Shown: piece by piece, positions 25,501 through 35,900 of the stretch
How positions within the stretch are numbered: position 1 is the first letter of the stretch
Layout: each line of letters begins with the position of its first letter
NCBI GenBank assembly: GCA_947450345.1
Contig: CANFVD010000012.1
Location: forward strand, 1 to 38,891
Source of the DNA: Actinomycetota bacterium
GTDB taxonomy: Bacteria > Actinomycetota > Actinomycetes > Actinomycetales > Microbacteriaceae
Direction of reading: 5' to 3'
Length of the DNA: 38,891 nucleotides
Translations under genes and position numbers: made by a program
Notes under the pieces: generated by a model
The model's database searches: none
The model's input: only the letters and a program-made list of their open reading frames with translations
What the model was told of the DNA's origin: nothing

Positions 25501-27474
25501 TTATTCACTTTGGAGGAGGGGGCGCATCGTCTGCGCGCCGGGGGTTTTATCAATCACAACCCAATTTCCCGAGGCGAGTGCAACATGCTGATACCCGTTG
25601 CACTCCCAATTCCAAGCCTTCTGAGCGGTGCGAAGATCAACGGCCCAGATACATTCACGCATTTCTTGGGACTTGTCGGAGTCATCATCGTCACTCGTTG
25701 ACGACGCAGAATCGCCGGCTTCAAGGTCGTCGACAACATCACTGCGGTTAGGTTCATCGACAACGTAAAGGAAGTTTAGGGACACAGCATCAATCCGGGT
25801 CTGGTCGTTGAGGAGGTCAAACTTCGCCAGGACCTCTCCCGTGAGGACATCACGCATTTCAAGACCATCAGTGTGGTCGGCTTCTGAGGAAGTTGAGTAC
25901 GTAAAAAAGTACGAGGGCGTCGCGCTCTTCGCGATTTCAAAGTTTCCCCATTCTTGGGGATACTCCCACTCCGGTTGTCCGGTCTGCGGGTTGAGCGGCA
26001 TGGCAAAAGTCCGATCTGCGCTCAGAACAAAGATCTCCGAGTACTCGCCCCGATCGGCATTAGCCTCCACGGCGCTGTCACGTGCCACGGCGTAACCCGG
26101 CACTTTGCGTTGCCACAGGACTCGTCCCGACTCGCTCACGCCCGTCAGCGTGACACACTCAACATCGCAATCGGACGTTTCTTGCTTGCCGTCTTGTGAG
26201 TAGGCGTTCGAATACTTCTGATCCGTCCCATCGCCACGAACGTGGATGTAACTGCCGGCAACGTTGAGCATCTTGCCGCCTGAAGGGCCCTCCCACGCGC
26301 TGATTCTTCCGTCGCCCAGTGCCACCGCCTGTGGCTCGTCGTCATATTCAGCCCCAAGAATCACGTATTCACCCACGATGGGGTTTCCGTGTATGGGTTC
26401 TATGTCTACTTTCGTGGTCCACGTGGAAGACGTCGCCAGTTTCTTAACGCGGCGGAAACTCAGCTTTCCCTCTTCCTCACTTGCCGGGAATCCGACGATG
26501 ACGTTCTTATCGGTATCGGGAAGGCGCCCGAGGCTGAGCTCAGGAGACACCGACGTGGGATCATTCTTGTTTTCGGCGATTGCAGGATCTGTCACACTGC
26601 CGTCAAGGCGACTCAACGGAACCAGGGTCTTCTTCACATCTCCACCGGAATCTTCAGGAGTGTCTGTCAACATCAGGACAATTTCGTTGAGACCCGTGAA
26701 GTCCGTCAATTCCTTCTTCCAGCCCGCCGTCCAGGGCAGGACCTCAGCCAAATCCTCGCGCCACATTTCAACACCGGTCTTACTGTTGACCAACGCCACA
26801 TACGAGAGTGGTGGCTCCTCGAGGTCTGCACACCCGTCCTTCTCCTCGGCATGCTGGCTCAACACCACCACCATGTCCTGCGCAAGTGATTGGAAACTCC
26901 ACTCGATACAGTTGTCGTTTTCTTGACCCTGCAGAAGATCGTAGGTCCACGCGCCCGCAAGACTTGGCGTTACCGCAAGTTCCTCGGTCACCACTTGGCC
27001 AGGCGGAACGGCTTGCCCCATAGCTGCCGCTGACACTCCGGCGAGAATGGCGAGACCAGCCAACGTACCCAGCACGGCGAAAGTCTTGCCCCGATTCTGA
27101 CGTGTCTTTTGTGGCGACGTTGCAGCGGTCTTTCTCACCGGCGGTCGTGACCGTCCGCCGTCGACCGGCCGTGTCGACGGTTTTGGGTCGAGTCTCGGTG
27201 CCGCATTTCGACCCGCGAGGGGGGCGACCGTCGCCGTCTCATCCCGAACAGTCGCGACGACCGGTGCTGCGGGAGGCAGTTCCTCCTGCTTGGGTTTCAT
27301 CGCATTTTCGATCCAGACGTGGAGTTCGCCCGGAGTCGACGGATTTTCGAGCAGAATCGGCCACACTTCGGGATATCCGTTGGCCAACCGAGTGAGAATA
27401 CTGGCGGCCGACATGGGGTCTGCCGCTATCTGTCGCGCCTGCTCAAGAGACAGCCCACGTCCGATGTCGGTCAT
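25501..27474 (-). CDS. Membrane protein with cytosolic LRV-like domain and external propeller-like (PQQ-type) domain
   Basis: The frame extends further upstream, but the ATG at 27474 forms a 4-nt ATGA overlap with the ABC gene stop and is the natural start, giving 657 residues. Residues 8-58 (LEQARQIAADP, YPEVWPILLENPSTPGELHVWI) resemble the variant leucine-rich repeat module seen in Micrococcales proteins. A Pro/Arg-rich linker (60-130) contains RDETATVAP, with Thr80 in a loosely D-x-T-like context. A membrane helix (131-152) is followed by about 500 external residues. These have repeated strand patterns such as SYVALVNSKTGVEMWREDL, RVLWQRKVPGYAVA and GQPEWEYPQEWG, typical of PQQ-type beta-propellers. 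A transmembrane receptor or adaptor is plausible; the ligand is unknown. The kinase gene follows after 74 nt. Confidence 0.82.
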   Translation of the reverse strand: MTDIGRGLSLEQARQIAADPMSAASILTRLANGYPEVWPILLENPSTPGELHVWIENAMKPKQEELPPAAPVVATVRDETATVAPLAGRNAAPRLDPKPSTRPVDGGRSRPPVRKTAATSPQKTRQNRGKTFAVLGTLAGLAILAGVSAAAMGQAVPPGQVVTEELAVTPSLAGAWTYDLLQGQENDNCIEWSFQSLAQDMVVVLSQHAEEKDGCADLEEPPLSYVALVNSKTGVEMWREDLAEVLPWTAGWKKELTDFTGLNEIVLMLTDTPEDSGGDVKKTLVPLSRLDGSVTDPAIAENKNDPTSVSPELSLGRLPDTDKNVIVGFPASEEEGKLSFRRVKKLATSSTWTTKVDIEPIHGNPIVGEYVILGAEYDDEPQAVALGDGRISAWEGPSGGKMLNVAGSYIHVRGDGTDQKYSNAYSQDGKQETSDCDVECVTLTGVSESGRVLWQRKVPGYAVARDSAVEANADRGEYSEIFVLSADRTFAMPLNPQTGQPEWEYPQEWGNFEIAKSATPSYFFTYSTSSEADHTDGLEMRDVLTGEVLAKFDLLNDQTRIDAVSLNFLYVVDEPNRSDVVDDLEAGDSASSTSDDDDSDKSQEMRECIWAVDLRTAQKAWNWECNGYQHVALASGNWVVIDKTPGAQTMRPLLQSE

Positions 27475-29882
27475 CGCTGATATTTCGCTTCGAGCCTGAA
27501 CCGCGTCAAGGCGGCAAACACCAAACCAAAACCGATAATGCAGGAAGCGGCGAGAACCCACATCCCAATGGTGTGGTCCCAGAAGATGTCTTCGTCGAGA
27601 GGGGGTGAAATGTTTTGGAGATCGACACCGCTCGCCGCCATCGCGAATCCCCACTTGGCTACGACTAAGGTCGAGAGTTCATAGACGAAGGGACGGCCCG
27701 CCAAGGGAAGCAGCCCACCGTTTAAGACCAATTGGGCCATCAGAACAACAATGAGTAGTGGCATGGCCTGCTCACTCGAGCGCACCAAGGATGACAGCAA
27801 GAGCCCCAAGATCATCGACACATTTGCCGTCAAACCGAGGGCAAGGAATAACTCCAGCTGCGGCAGCGGGATGACCAAGAACTGTGTGGGCGCCGGTTTC
27901 ACCAAGAAAGTAACGAACGTCAGGATTCCCGCCATGAGCCACGCGAACACAGCAAAAACCAGGAGCTTCGAGGAAAGGTAAGCGGATATGGGCAATCCCA
28001 CTGCGCGCTCCCTCAGGAAGATGGGCCTCTCGCCGACCAAGTCTCTAATTGAGATAGATGCGCCCATAAATGATGAGCCAATAACCAGCATGGCAATGAG
28101 CTGCGCCGGTTCGCCCGGCGTCCCGCGGGCGGCCATTCCCAGCCCTGTGTGACCGGGGACGACAAGAACGAGCAAGCCGACAACGATGGGAAGAGCCAAC
28201 AGGAAGGCCAAGTAACCCCAGTCGGAAAAAATCAGGTTCACCTGACGGGCACACAGGGTGACGAATTGTCTCAACCACGGCGGGCTGACTCTGCCTGCAG
28301 TTCCCTCGTTCTCTGCCAGCGACTCGCTTGGCGGTGGCGATGGGTTACCCGTTGCACCGACGTACTTGCGGAAGGCGCCCTGTGGGTCCCCGGCGAGACT
28401 GGCAAAAATGTCGGCCCAGTCGCCCGTTTCGAAAAAGTCGGCTATCCCCTCGGCCGGGCCGTAGTAAGCGGGCATGCCCCCGGGAGCCAGGATCAGCACG
28501 TCGTCGCACACGTCGAGAAACGCGACTGAGTGCGTCACCACAAGCACGGCACGGCCGCCAGTCGCGAGGCCTCGAAGGGTCTGCATGACCTGGCGATCAA
28601 GTGCAGGATCAAGTCCCGAGGTTGGTTCGTCCAAGATGAGGAGTGACGGTTCCGTCAAGAGTTCAAGTGCCACAGAGGCACGTTTGCGTTGGCCACCCGA
28701 CAACTTGTCAATTCGCGTACCCCTATGGTTATCAAGTTCAAGCTGCGAGATGACTTTGTCGACTTGAGCCTTGCGCGCGTCGTCATCCTTGCCTGTGTTC
28801 AATCTAAGTTTGGCGGCATACATGAGAGCTTTTTCAAGCTTGAGAGAGGTATGAAGGACGTCGTCCTGTGGAACCAGACCAATCCGGGAACGAACAAGTT
28901 CGAAATTCTTGTGGACATCAAAACCGTCAAAAACAACCTGTCCCGCTGTCGGCTGCGTGAGACCGGCAATCATCTTGGAAAACGTTGACTTACCCGCCCC
29001 CGACGGACCGATGACTGCCGTCAGTGTGCCGGGTGCAGAATGCACGTTGATTTCACGGAGCAGTGACTTGCCGCCCTTGATGGTGAAACCAAGATTGTAA
29101 ACCGAAAGACCGCCGGACGTGTCCTGTTCCGTTCGGAGGTAGTCGAGCTCTCCTTGACGGATGGTGAGATCTGTATTGCCGACGGTAATCACGTCGCCCT
29201 CGAAAACCGGGGCAACAGCAATCACCTGGCCATTGACGAATGTGCCGTTTGTACTGCCGAGGTCCTCAAGAATCAAGCCTGTGTCTCGGCGGATGAGACG
29301 CGCGTGTCGTCGCGAGACCAAGACATCCGCCAAAAAGAAGTCTGCCTCGGCGGACTTACCAATGATGACCCCGCTGCCGAGATTTCGCTGGATGGCATGT
29401 GGGGCGGGAGTAATCGTCGCAACAGGAGTGGATGGTCGTGCAGAATTCAGACGCGTTTCCTGACCACGTGATTTCTGCACGGCACCAGCGAGGACGGTCT
29501 CGTCGATGTCGTAGCGAACTGCGGTGTCAGGTTCCTCAAGAGGTAGTGTCGGCAACGCAACCAGTTCGAACTTAACCGCCGGACCTTCTTTAGCGTCGCC
29601 GAACCGAATAATGGTGTCGGAGGAGAGGGACACGGATGATTCGCGTTTGCCCCTCACGAAAATGCCGTTGGCCGACTCGGCGTCAGTGACCGTCCAGGTT
29701 GGAGGAGAGGCGGCTGTGTCGAACGTGACACGGGCATGAACCCGGGAAACGAGTTCGTGTGCAACCACGACACTGTTCTCAGGAGCGCGCCCTAAGGTGA
29801 CGTCGTCACCCGCAGAAGCCTCGACAACCTCGCCGCCGAAGAGGATACGCAGGCGCGCCGTTGGGATATCTTGCGACGCCAC
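27471..29882 (-). CDS. FHA-FHA-ABC exporter, Rv1747-like
   Basis: 803 residues from a GTG start behind GGGAGGGGGG. In order: FHA-1 (about 9-110; Arg32, Ser46, His49), linker 111-165, FHA-2 (165-245; Ser190, His193, DLGSTNGTFVNG), an ABC ATPase of the ABCG/ABC2 type (255-480; Walker A GPSGAGKST 292-300, signature LSGGQ 394-398, Walker B LLILDEP), then about six membrane helices (550-800). This is the architecture of M. tuberculosis Rv1747, an exporter regulated by PknF-dependent phosphothreonines in the linker that are read by its FHA domains. Here the linker has DIDETVLAG with Thr129 in the same D-E-T-V context as the scaffold repeats. In FHA-2 the usual Gly-Arg is Gly-Lys176, which may weaken phosphate binding. 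The gene lies 90 nt after the giant modular protein, a possible cargo or client. Confidence 0.93.
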   Translation of the reverse strand: MASQDIPTARLRILFGGEVVEASAGDDVTLGRAPENSVVVAHELVSRVHARVTFDTAASPPTWTVTDAESANGIFVRGKRESSVSLSSDTIIRFGDAKEGPAVKFELVALPTLPLEEPDTAVRYDIDETVLAGAVQKSRGQETRLNSARPSTPVATITPAPHAIQRNLGSGVIIGKSAEADFFLADVLVSRRHARLIRRDTGLILEDLGSTNGTFVNGQVIAVAPVFEGDVITVGNTDLTIRQGELDYLRTEQDTSGGLSVYNLGFTIKGGKSLLREINVHSAPGTLTAVIGPSGAGKSTFSKMIAGLTQPTAGQVVFDGFDVHKNFELVRSRIGLVPQDDVLHTSLKLEKALMYAAKLRLNTGKDDDARKAQVDKVISQLELDNHRGTRIDKLSGGQRKRASVALELLTEPSLLILDEPTSGLDPALDRQVMQTLRGLATGGRAVLVVTHSVAFLDVCDDVLILAPGGMPAYYGPAEGIADFFETGDWADIFASLAGDPQGAFRKYVGATGNPSPPPSESLAENEGTAGRVSPPWLRQFVTLCARQVNLIFSDWGYLAFLLALPIVVGLLVLVVPGHTGLGMAARGTPGEPAQLIAMLVIGSSFMGASISIRDLVGERPIFLRERAVGLPISAYLSSKLLVFAVFAWLMAGILTFVTFLVKPAPTQFLVIPLPQLELFLALGLTANVSMILGLLLSSLVRSSEQAMPLLIVVLMAQLVLNGGLLPLAGRPFVYELSTLVVAKWGFAMAASGVDLQNISPPLDEDIFWDHTIGMWVLAASCIIGFGLVFAALTRFRLEAKYQR

Positions 29883-29972
29883 AGGTCCCCCCCTCCCGAT
29901 TCACTACTGAGTCTATCGACGGGTGGGCAAACTCCTCAACGGAGCCTCTACTGACGGGCCTCCACAGATGCC
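29883..29972 (-). other. 90-nt spacer between the giant protein and the exporter gene
   Basis: It contains a short imperfect hairpin on the minus strand just after the stop codon (GGAG-CC paired with GG-CTCC, one bulge) without a U-run, and the purine-rich ribosome site of the exporter gene. No terminator strong enough to separate the two genes is visible, so readthrough is likely. Confidence 0.4.
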
Positions 29973-32900
29973 TTAAGTAATCGGCTCCGCAATAGGGCCG
30001 CGCGATGCCGTCCATTTGGTGAGTGGCGAACTGCCCACACCGTTCGAGGCCGCAACTTTGGCGATGACGTGCAACCCTACTTGGCCCGAGGTGAGGGTAA
30101 ACGTGGCTGATGATCCCGCCCCGGGAATCGCAGAACACCCCGACGGGGTGGCTGCGTTGTCCGCGGGGCGACTCACTGCTGCCGTGCACTGGTACCAGGT
30201 GTAAGTTCGGGTGGTCACCGAAGGGTAACCGTTGTAGGTATCTCCCGACACCGTGAGGTCACTTCCCGCCAGGGCGTCCCCGGTGATGCTGGCGGCCGTG
30301 CCGCCGGTGAGCGGCTGCTGAACCACCGTGGTTGTGGCGCTCAGGGCGACCGCGTTGCCCACGGTATTTGTGGCCTTCTCCTCGACCATGAGATATCTAC
30401 CATTCATCGCCGCGGTGACGGTCAGGGTCTGTGTTGTGCCCGCAGTCACAACACAGTCGACCGGTAGTGAGGCCGGGGCATCTGAATATGCCGAGTCACA
30501 GACGAACCAACGCCACGTGTATCCCGTCGCTGCGTTTACTGCGGGGAAGGCCTGCCAATCCGTGGCAATCGGAGTCCGTGCGGTGATGGTGTTTCCGACC
30601 TGCGGCGTTCCTGACAGGGTTGGCGTTGTCTTGTTGACGGGCGCCATGGTGACCGCTCCGCGCGACGTTGTCCACGCGGTCGTCGAGGTGAATGAGTTTG
30701 TCGCCGTCACCTTGGCCAAAATGTGCTTGTCGCCCTGGCCCGTTGTCAGCGTCACCGACGCACCGGAGGGCCCGCTCGTTGGTCCACTGAACGATGTGCA
30801 CCCGGTTGGGGTGACCACAGTTGATCCCGGTGCCGACGAGACTGCCGATGTACAGACGAACCACTGGTAAGACTTTGTAATCTCCGTGGGGAAACTGGTC
30901 CACGTGTCCCCAGATACCGTGACGGTGTCGCCGACGCTGAGCGGACCAGTACCCAGACTGGGGGCGGTAGCCGCAGCCGGCGCGTCATAGAGCGGCCCCT
31001 TGACGCCCGTTGACGTTGAAACCGGCGAGCTCGCGACGACGGTCGAGCCCTGCGCCGTGGTGTTGATGTTGTTTGTGACGGTTTCAACGGCGTATATGAA
31101 GCGCCCACGTTCACTCGATGCGGGAGTGTAGCTGACCGCGTTTGTGCCGACGGATCGACAATCGGCAATGGCCGAATCTGCGGCCGGGCAGGAGTACCAC
31201 GCGTAGGTCGCCGTGCGGGTGTCCGCGGGCGTGACATTATTGCCGGCCGTGGATCGATAGGTGCCCTTGGTGAGGGTAATTGCCTGGCCCGACTGAGGGT
31301 TAGCTCCCGCATGAGAAAGAGACGGGGCCGCGACGAGAACGGGTGATTCGGAAACATTTATCGACTTTGTCGCAGCCGAATAGGTTCGTCCCGCTGAGTT
31401 CTCGGCCCAGGCCTGCACCCAGATCTGGCGGCCACCCGTGGGGGTTCCCCCATAGGACGCCTGAATGGTGAGGCTGGGACCGGTTTCCGACGTGAGCTCA
31501 GTGCAACCAGTCGTTGCCGTGGCGGAAGGTGGACACACGAACCAGCGTGCACCGGTGAGTGACTTGGTTGGGTAGTCCCCGGTCCAGGCAGGCTGCGACA
31601 TGGTCAGGCTGCTACCGACATTGGCGGCACCGGTGAGTCCCGGAGTTGCCGTGGTCTGCGGAGGCTGGCGTACGAAGGTTGAGGTGCTGAACTTCTGACC
31701 GTTACCCACCTTGGTGGCAGGAGCAGCGACGTAGGATGCGACGCCTGTATTGTTCACGAGGTTCGAACGTTTCACGAGGACTGACAGGTACTTTCCTGCC
31801 TGAGCCGTCGTCGGCGTAAATGACGCGGACGTCGCGGACGCAATGGTTGAACATGTCGTGCCACCCGGCACGTCATTCAGGGGGGTATCTACCGACGCTG
31901 AGCACGAGTACCACTGATAGCTCGGCGTGCCAGGTGCGGAATCTCCGCGCCAAGTTCCCGCGTCAGCGGTGTAAACCACGCCCACCTGGTTGTTGCCGCC
32001 GGTCGCAGACACCGAGGGTCCGGCAGATGCTGAGGGCGCCTCCAGCACCTTTACGGTTGATGCGCTGAAGAAGGAACCCGTACCGGCGGCATTTGTCCGG
32101 ATCACCCGGAGCACGATGAACTTGCCAGAATCGGCCTGCCCGGGGGTGTAGCTCGTGGCGGTCGACAAAGAACTGCCGCATCCAGTGAGCGTTGCAGCCG
32201 CGGTTGTTACGGCACTTGGGCACCGGTACCACTCGTAGGTCGTCGACAGCGGCGCGGGGAACTCGTTCCAGCTACCGCTCGCTGCGGTGAGAACCTCGCC
32301 CACGTTGGCCGTTCCCGTCATGGTCGGCTTCGTTGAACCGATATTGGGAACTTCCCAGACCTGCGCACTCGTGATTGAGGTCTTGTCTGCTCCGCCAGCA
32401 CTGTTGGCTGCCCGCACCTTCACGGCAACATACTTCTGCGCAGAGCCTGCGGGCACCGTGGTCGAGGCCGTGGTCGATCCCACCGGATATGTCGTGGCTG
32501 AACCGAAGGGCGAGCACACGCTGGGGTTGAGTGACGTTGAGGCCTCTGTTACGGGCGCGGAGCAGGTGTACCAGGTCACCGTTAGCGCCGGGGCGGGGAA
32601 TGCGTCCCACGATCCCAAGTTTGTCGAGAACGTCTGGCCCACTACGGGGCGGTCTGCTGACACAACGGGAGCCGTGAGGTTTCTCGGGATGGTGCGAATA
32701 GCTTCCGTCGTTACAGAGAACGAGGTCGCGGTGCCCGAGTTGTTCGCGGCTGTTACCAGAACCCCGATGAACTTCTCGCGATCAGCATCCACGAGGGTGT
32801 AGTTCGCGGCATTCTGACCGGAGATCTCAGTGCATCCGACCGGAGGAGTTGAGGGTGCGGGGCTGGTCGTTGCCGAGGAGCACCGGTACCACGCGGTGGA

Positions 32901-35900
32901 GTAGGTCGGGGCCTCTGCACCACGCCAGGTGCCCACGGTACGCGTCAGGGACTGACCAACGGTGTTTGTTCCCGTGATTGAAGGAGAAACGGTGGCCGAT
33001 GGCGCCTCGAGGACCATGCCGGTGCTCGCCGTATAGTACGAGCGCGTTTTATAAGACGTGTGAGCCGCATCGAGGTAATGGAACAGACGCGAATATCCAA
33101 CGATGTATCTGCCCGACTGAGTCGTTGACGTAGTGAAATCCAACGATGCTCCAACGGGAAGCGTCCATTCTCCTGTGACGGTTTCTGCGTCGGGCAGGGA
33201 CGTTACGGTCCAGGTTGCTGAAACTGCGGTCGACACATCGGCACAGTTGACACTCGTGGTCGCGGCATCCACAACAGAGCTAATTGGCTTTGTGCATCTC
33301 ATCCACTTGAAATTCATGACGTCACCGTCTTGAATGCCAGACCAAGTTCCCAGGTCGAACGAGAGTGTGGCACCGTGGAGTTGAGATTGCGTGGGGCTGA
33401 TACTGGGGGCCGTCGTGTAGAAGACGCCGGTCTGAACAGACCGGGAATCCGAGGCCGAGTACTTCGTTGCCGAGCCGGCGACGTTTGTCGCCGTGACTCC
33501 CGCAACGATGTACTTGCCGTTCATCGCGACTGTCAGGAGTAACTGCTTGCTTGTTTGGTCGGCAATCAGTGAGCAACCGTTGAGGTTCAGGCCCGAATCT
33601 GGGGCCGCTGTGGCTGACGATCCGACGGCAGATGTGCAGGCGAACCAGGTGTACGCGAAAGTGGGACTACCCGTCCACGTACCTTCTCGTGCCTCATAAC
33701 TGTTTCCCACTTCAGGAGACGTGCCCGAGATCAGCACCACCGTGGGATTGGCCGTATTTGCCGGCGTACTCACAATCGCCTCGGCCGCGCTCACGGGTAC
33801 GAGATAAGTCGTGCGCTGCGCGGGCGACGTCGCTTCCGTCGCGGGATTCGACGCCGTGACAAACGCGGTGATCTTTGAGCCGTTAGCTGCGTCCGTTGCG
33901 GTCGCGCGATATTGATTCGCCGCGAGTCCTGTGCTGGCGGTGAGGCGCGTGCAGTTGTTCGCCGCATCCGACGGGAGAGTCGCCGAATTTGTGACCACGT
34001 TCGCGCACGAGTACCACGCCACATCGACAGTGAGGTCGCTTGTTCCGGCTCCCGTTCCCGTCCACTCTGACGCCGTGACGTTATTTGCCGTGAGGATGGA
34101 CCCTGCCGAACGCGTGCCGGTCACGGTAGGCGCAGTCGTCCAATTCGGAAGTTCTTGAACGACAAGTGTTGACGCGGTGTATTTGATTTTTGTGGAGGCG
34201 GCGTTTGTTGCTGCTTCCTCGGCGAGCAGGTAATAGCCGAGGTCCGCGGGCGTGACACTGTATGTATCCGCGTTTGCATCGGCGGCTGTAGAAACCGAAC
34301 ACACTGCCGGATCGATTGTCGCACTCGGCGTGGGGACACTCGCGGAACAGCGGAACCAACGGTGCGTGAGGGGGCTCGTCACTCCGGTCCAGGTTGCGGG
34401 CGTGACCGAAAGCGATTTACCCACCACGGGAACGGGCTTGACTGAGGCGTTCATGCGCGTGCCGCCGTTGATGGACGGATTTCCCGTTGCTGCCGGTGGA
34501 TTTGTTACCGCCGCTGTAGATGCTGAGACGCGAGTGAAGAAATTGGTTCCGTCGCTGGTGCGGCCTACTCGGACGATGAGGTACTTGCCGAGGTCTGTCG
34601 CGGCAACGGGCAGGTAGTCCTGGGTCGTTGCAATGGGCGTTGCCGCTGCCGCGGAGGTAGCCGTGCCCCAACACTGACTGGGGACGACATCAGTCGCCAC
34701 GTCGACGGGAGCGGAACAGCGGAACCAGGCATATCTTGCGGTTGACGTCACAGCCGGGAAACCAATCCAGGTGCCGGCGTTAGCCCGCAGTGCGACTGAG
34801 CTTCCCGCTTCGGGAGCACCCGTGATGTACGGGTCTTCCGTCGGCTTTGGATCCATCAGTACTCGGGTGGCCGTTGACGTCGAAACCTTTTCCGCGTCTC
34901 CATTGACGTTGCCATTGCTCGCTGTTTCGGCATAGGAGATGAACTTGCCGCGGTCGGCGGCCACAAGCGTGTAGGTCGTTGCCGTGGCATCGCTAATCAC
35001 CTCACACGAATAGGGTGACGCCTGAGCCACTGTGAGGTAATCGAGGGGTGTCGTGATTTGGCCGTCGCAGCGCAACCACTGACCAGTCACGTTGGGATAG
35101 GGGTTACCGCCCCAGCCGCCCAGCGTTGCCTGCAGGGGTGCGATGGCGCCCACTTTTGCTGTGCCTGAAACGCTCGGAGCAACTTGACTGTATGGTCCCT
35201 CGGTGATGGCCGGCGTTGTCGCGCTCCAGGAAAATGCTTCGCCGGCGGAGTTGACGGCTCGAACGCGAATCTGGAGGTAGCCGCCAATCTGAGCTGCCGT
35301 CGGCGTAAACGTGGCCGACGTCGCGGAAGGGATGACTTGGCAACCCTCTCCCGAATTTGCTCCTGCGTCTGACGATGCAGGGCAGGAATACCAGGACACG
35401 CTGAGCGCGGGAGTGGGTGTTCCCGACCAGGTTCCATTTATTGCCGAGAGTGGAGTGCCCACGAAGGGGCGACCCTCAATTGCGGGGACGGTGATGTTCA
35501 CGGGAACCGTCGTGACCAGCGACGACGATGCGGAGAACTTGGTGCCGCTGCCATCGGCATTGGTAGATGTGACGCCGACAACGAGGTACTTGCCTTCGTC
35601 CGACGATGCAGTCGTTTCGCCGAGCACCGGAGTATAGGCGGGGGCAAGTGCACCATCGATTGACGAACAGGTGGCCGGTTTGGTGTCTGCCGCCGTCGAC
35701 GTGGTGTTGCATCGATACCACTGGTAAGCCCGGGTTTGAGCTCCATCCGGCTTCCACGTTCCGTCTGCGACATTTGCGTCTTGACCCACAACGATTTGAC
35801 CCGACGCAGAGGTTGTCGAAATAACCGGCGAGGCGATAGCTACGGGTCCACGAACGACCTGCGCTGTCGTGGTCGAGAAACTCATCACTCCGACCGTGTC

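Noticed and set aside
27475-27654. 60-residue N-terminal extension of the LRV/propeller protein
   Set aside because: It overlaps the end of the exporter gene, has an unusual Arg/His/Trp-rich composition, and the ATG at 27474 gives the standard 4-nt ATGA coupling.
29883-29972. Terminator between the giant gene and the exporter gene
   Set aside because: The only hairpin is short, bulged and lacks a following U-run.
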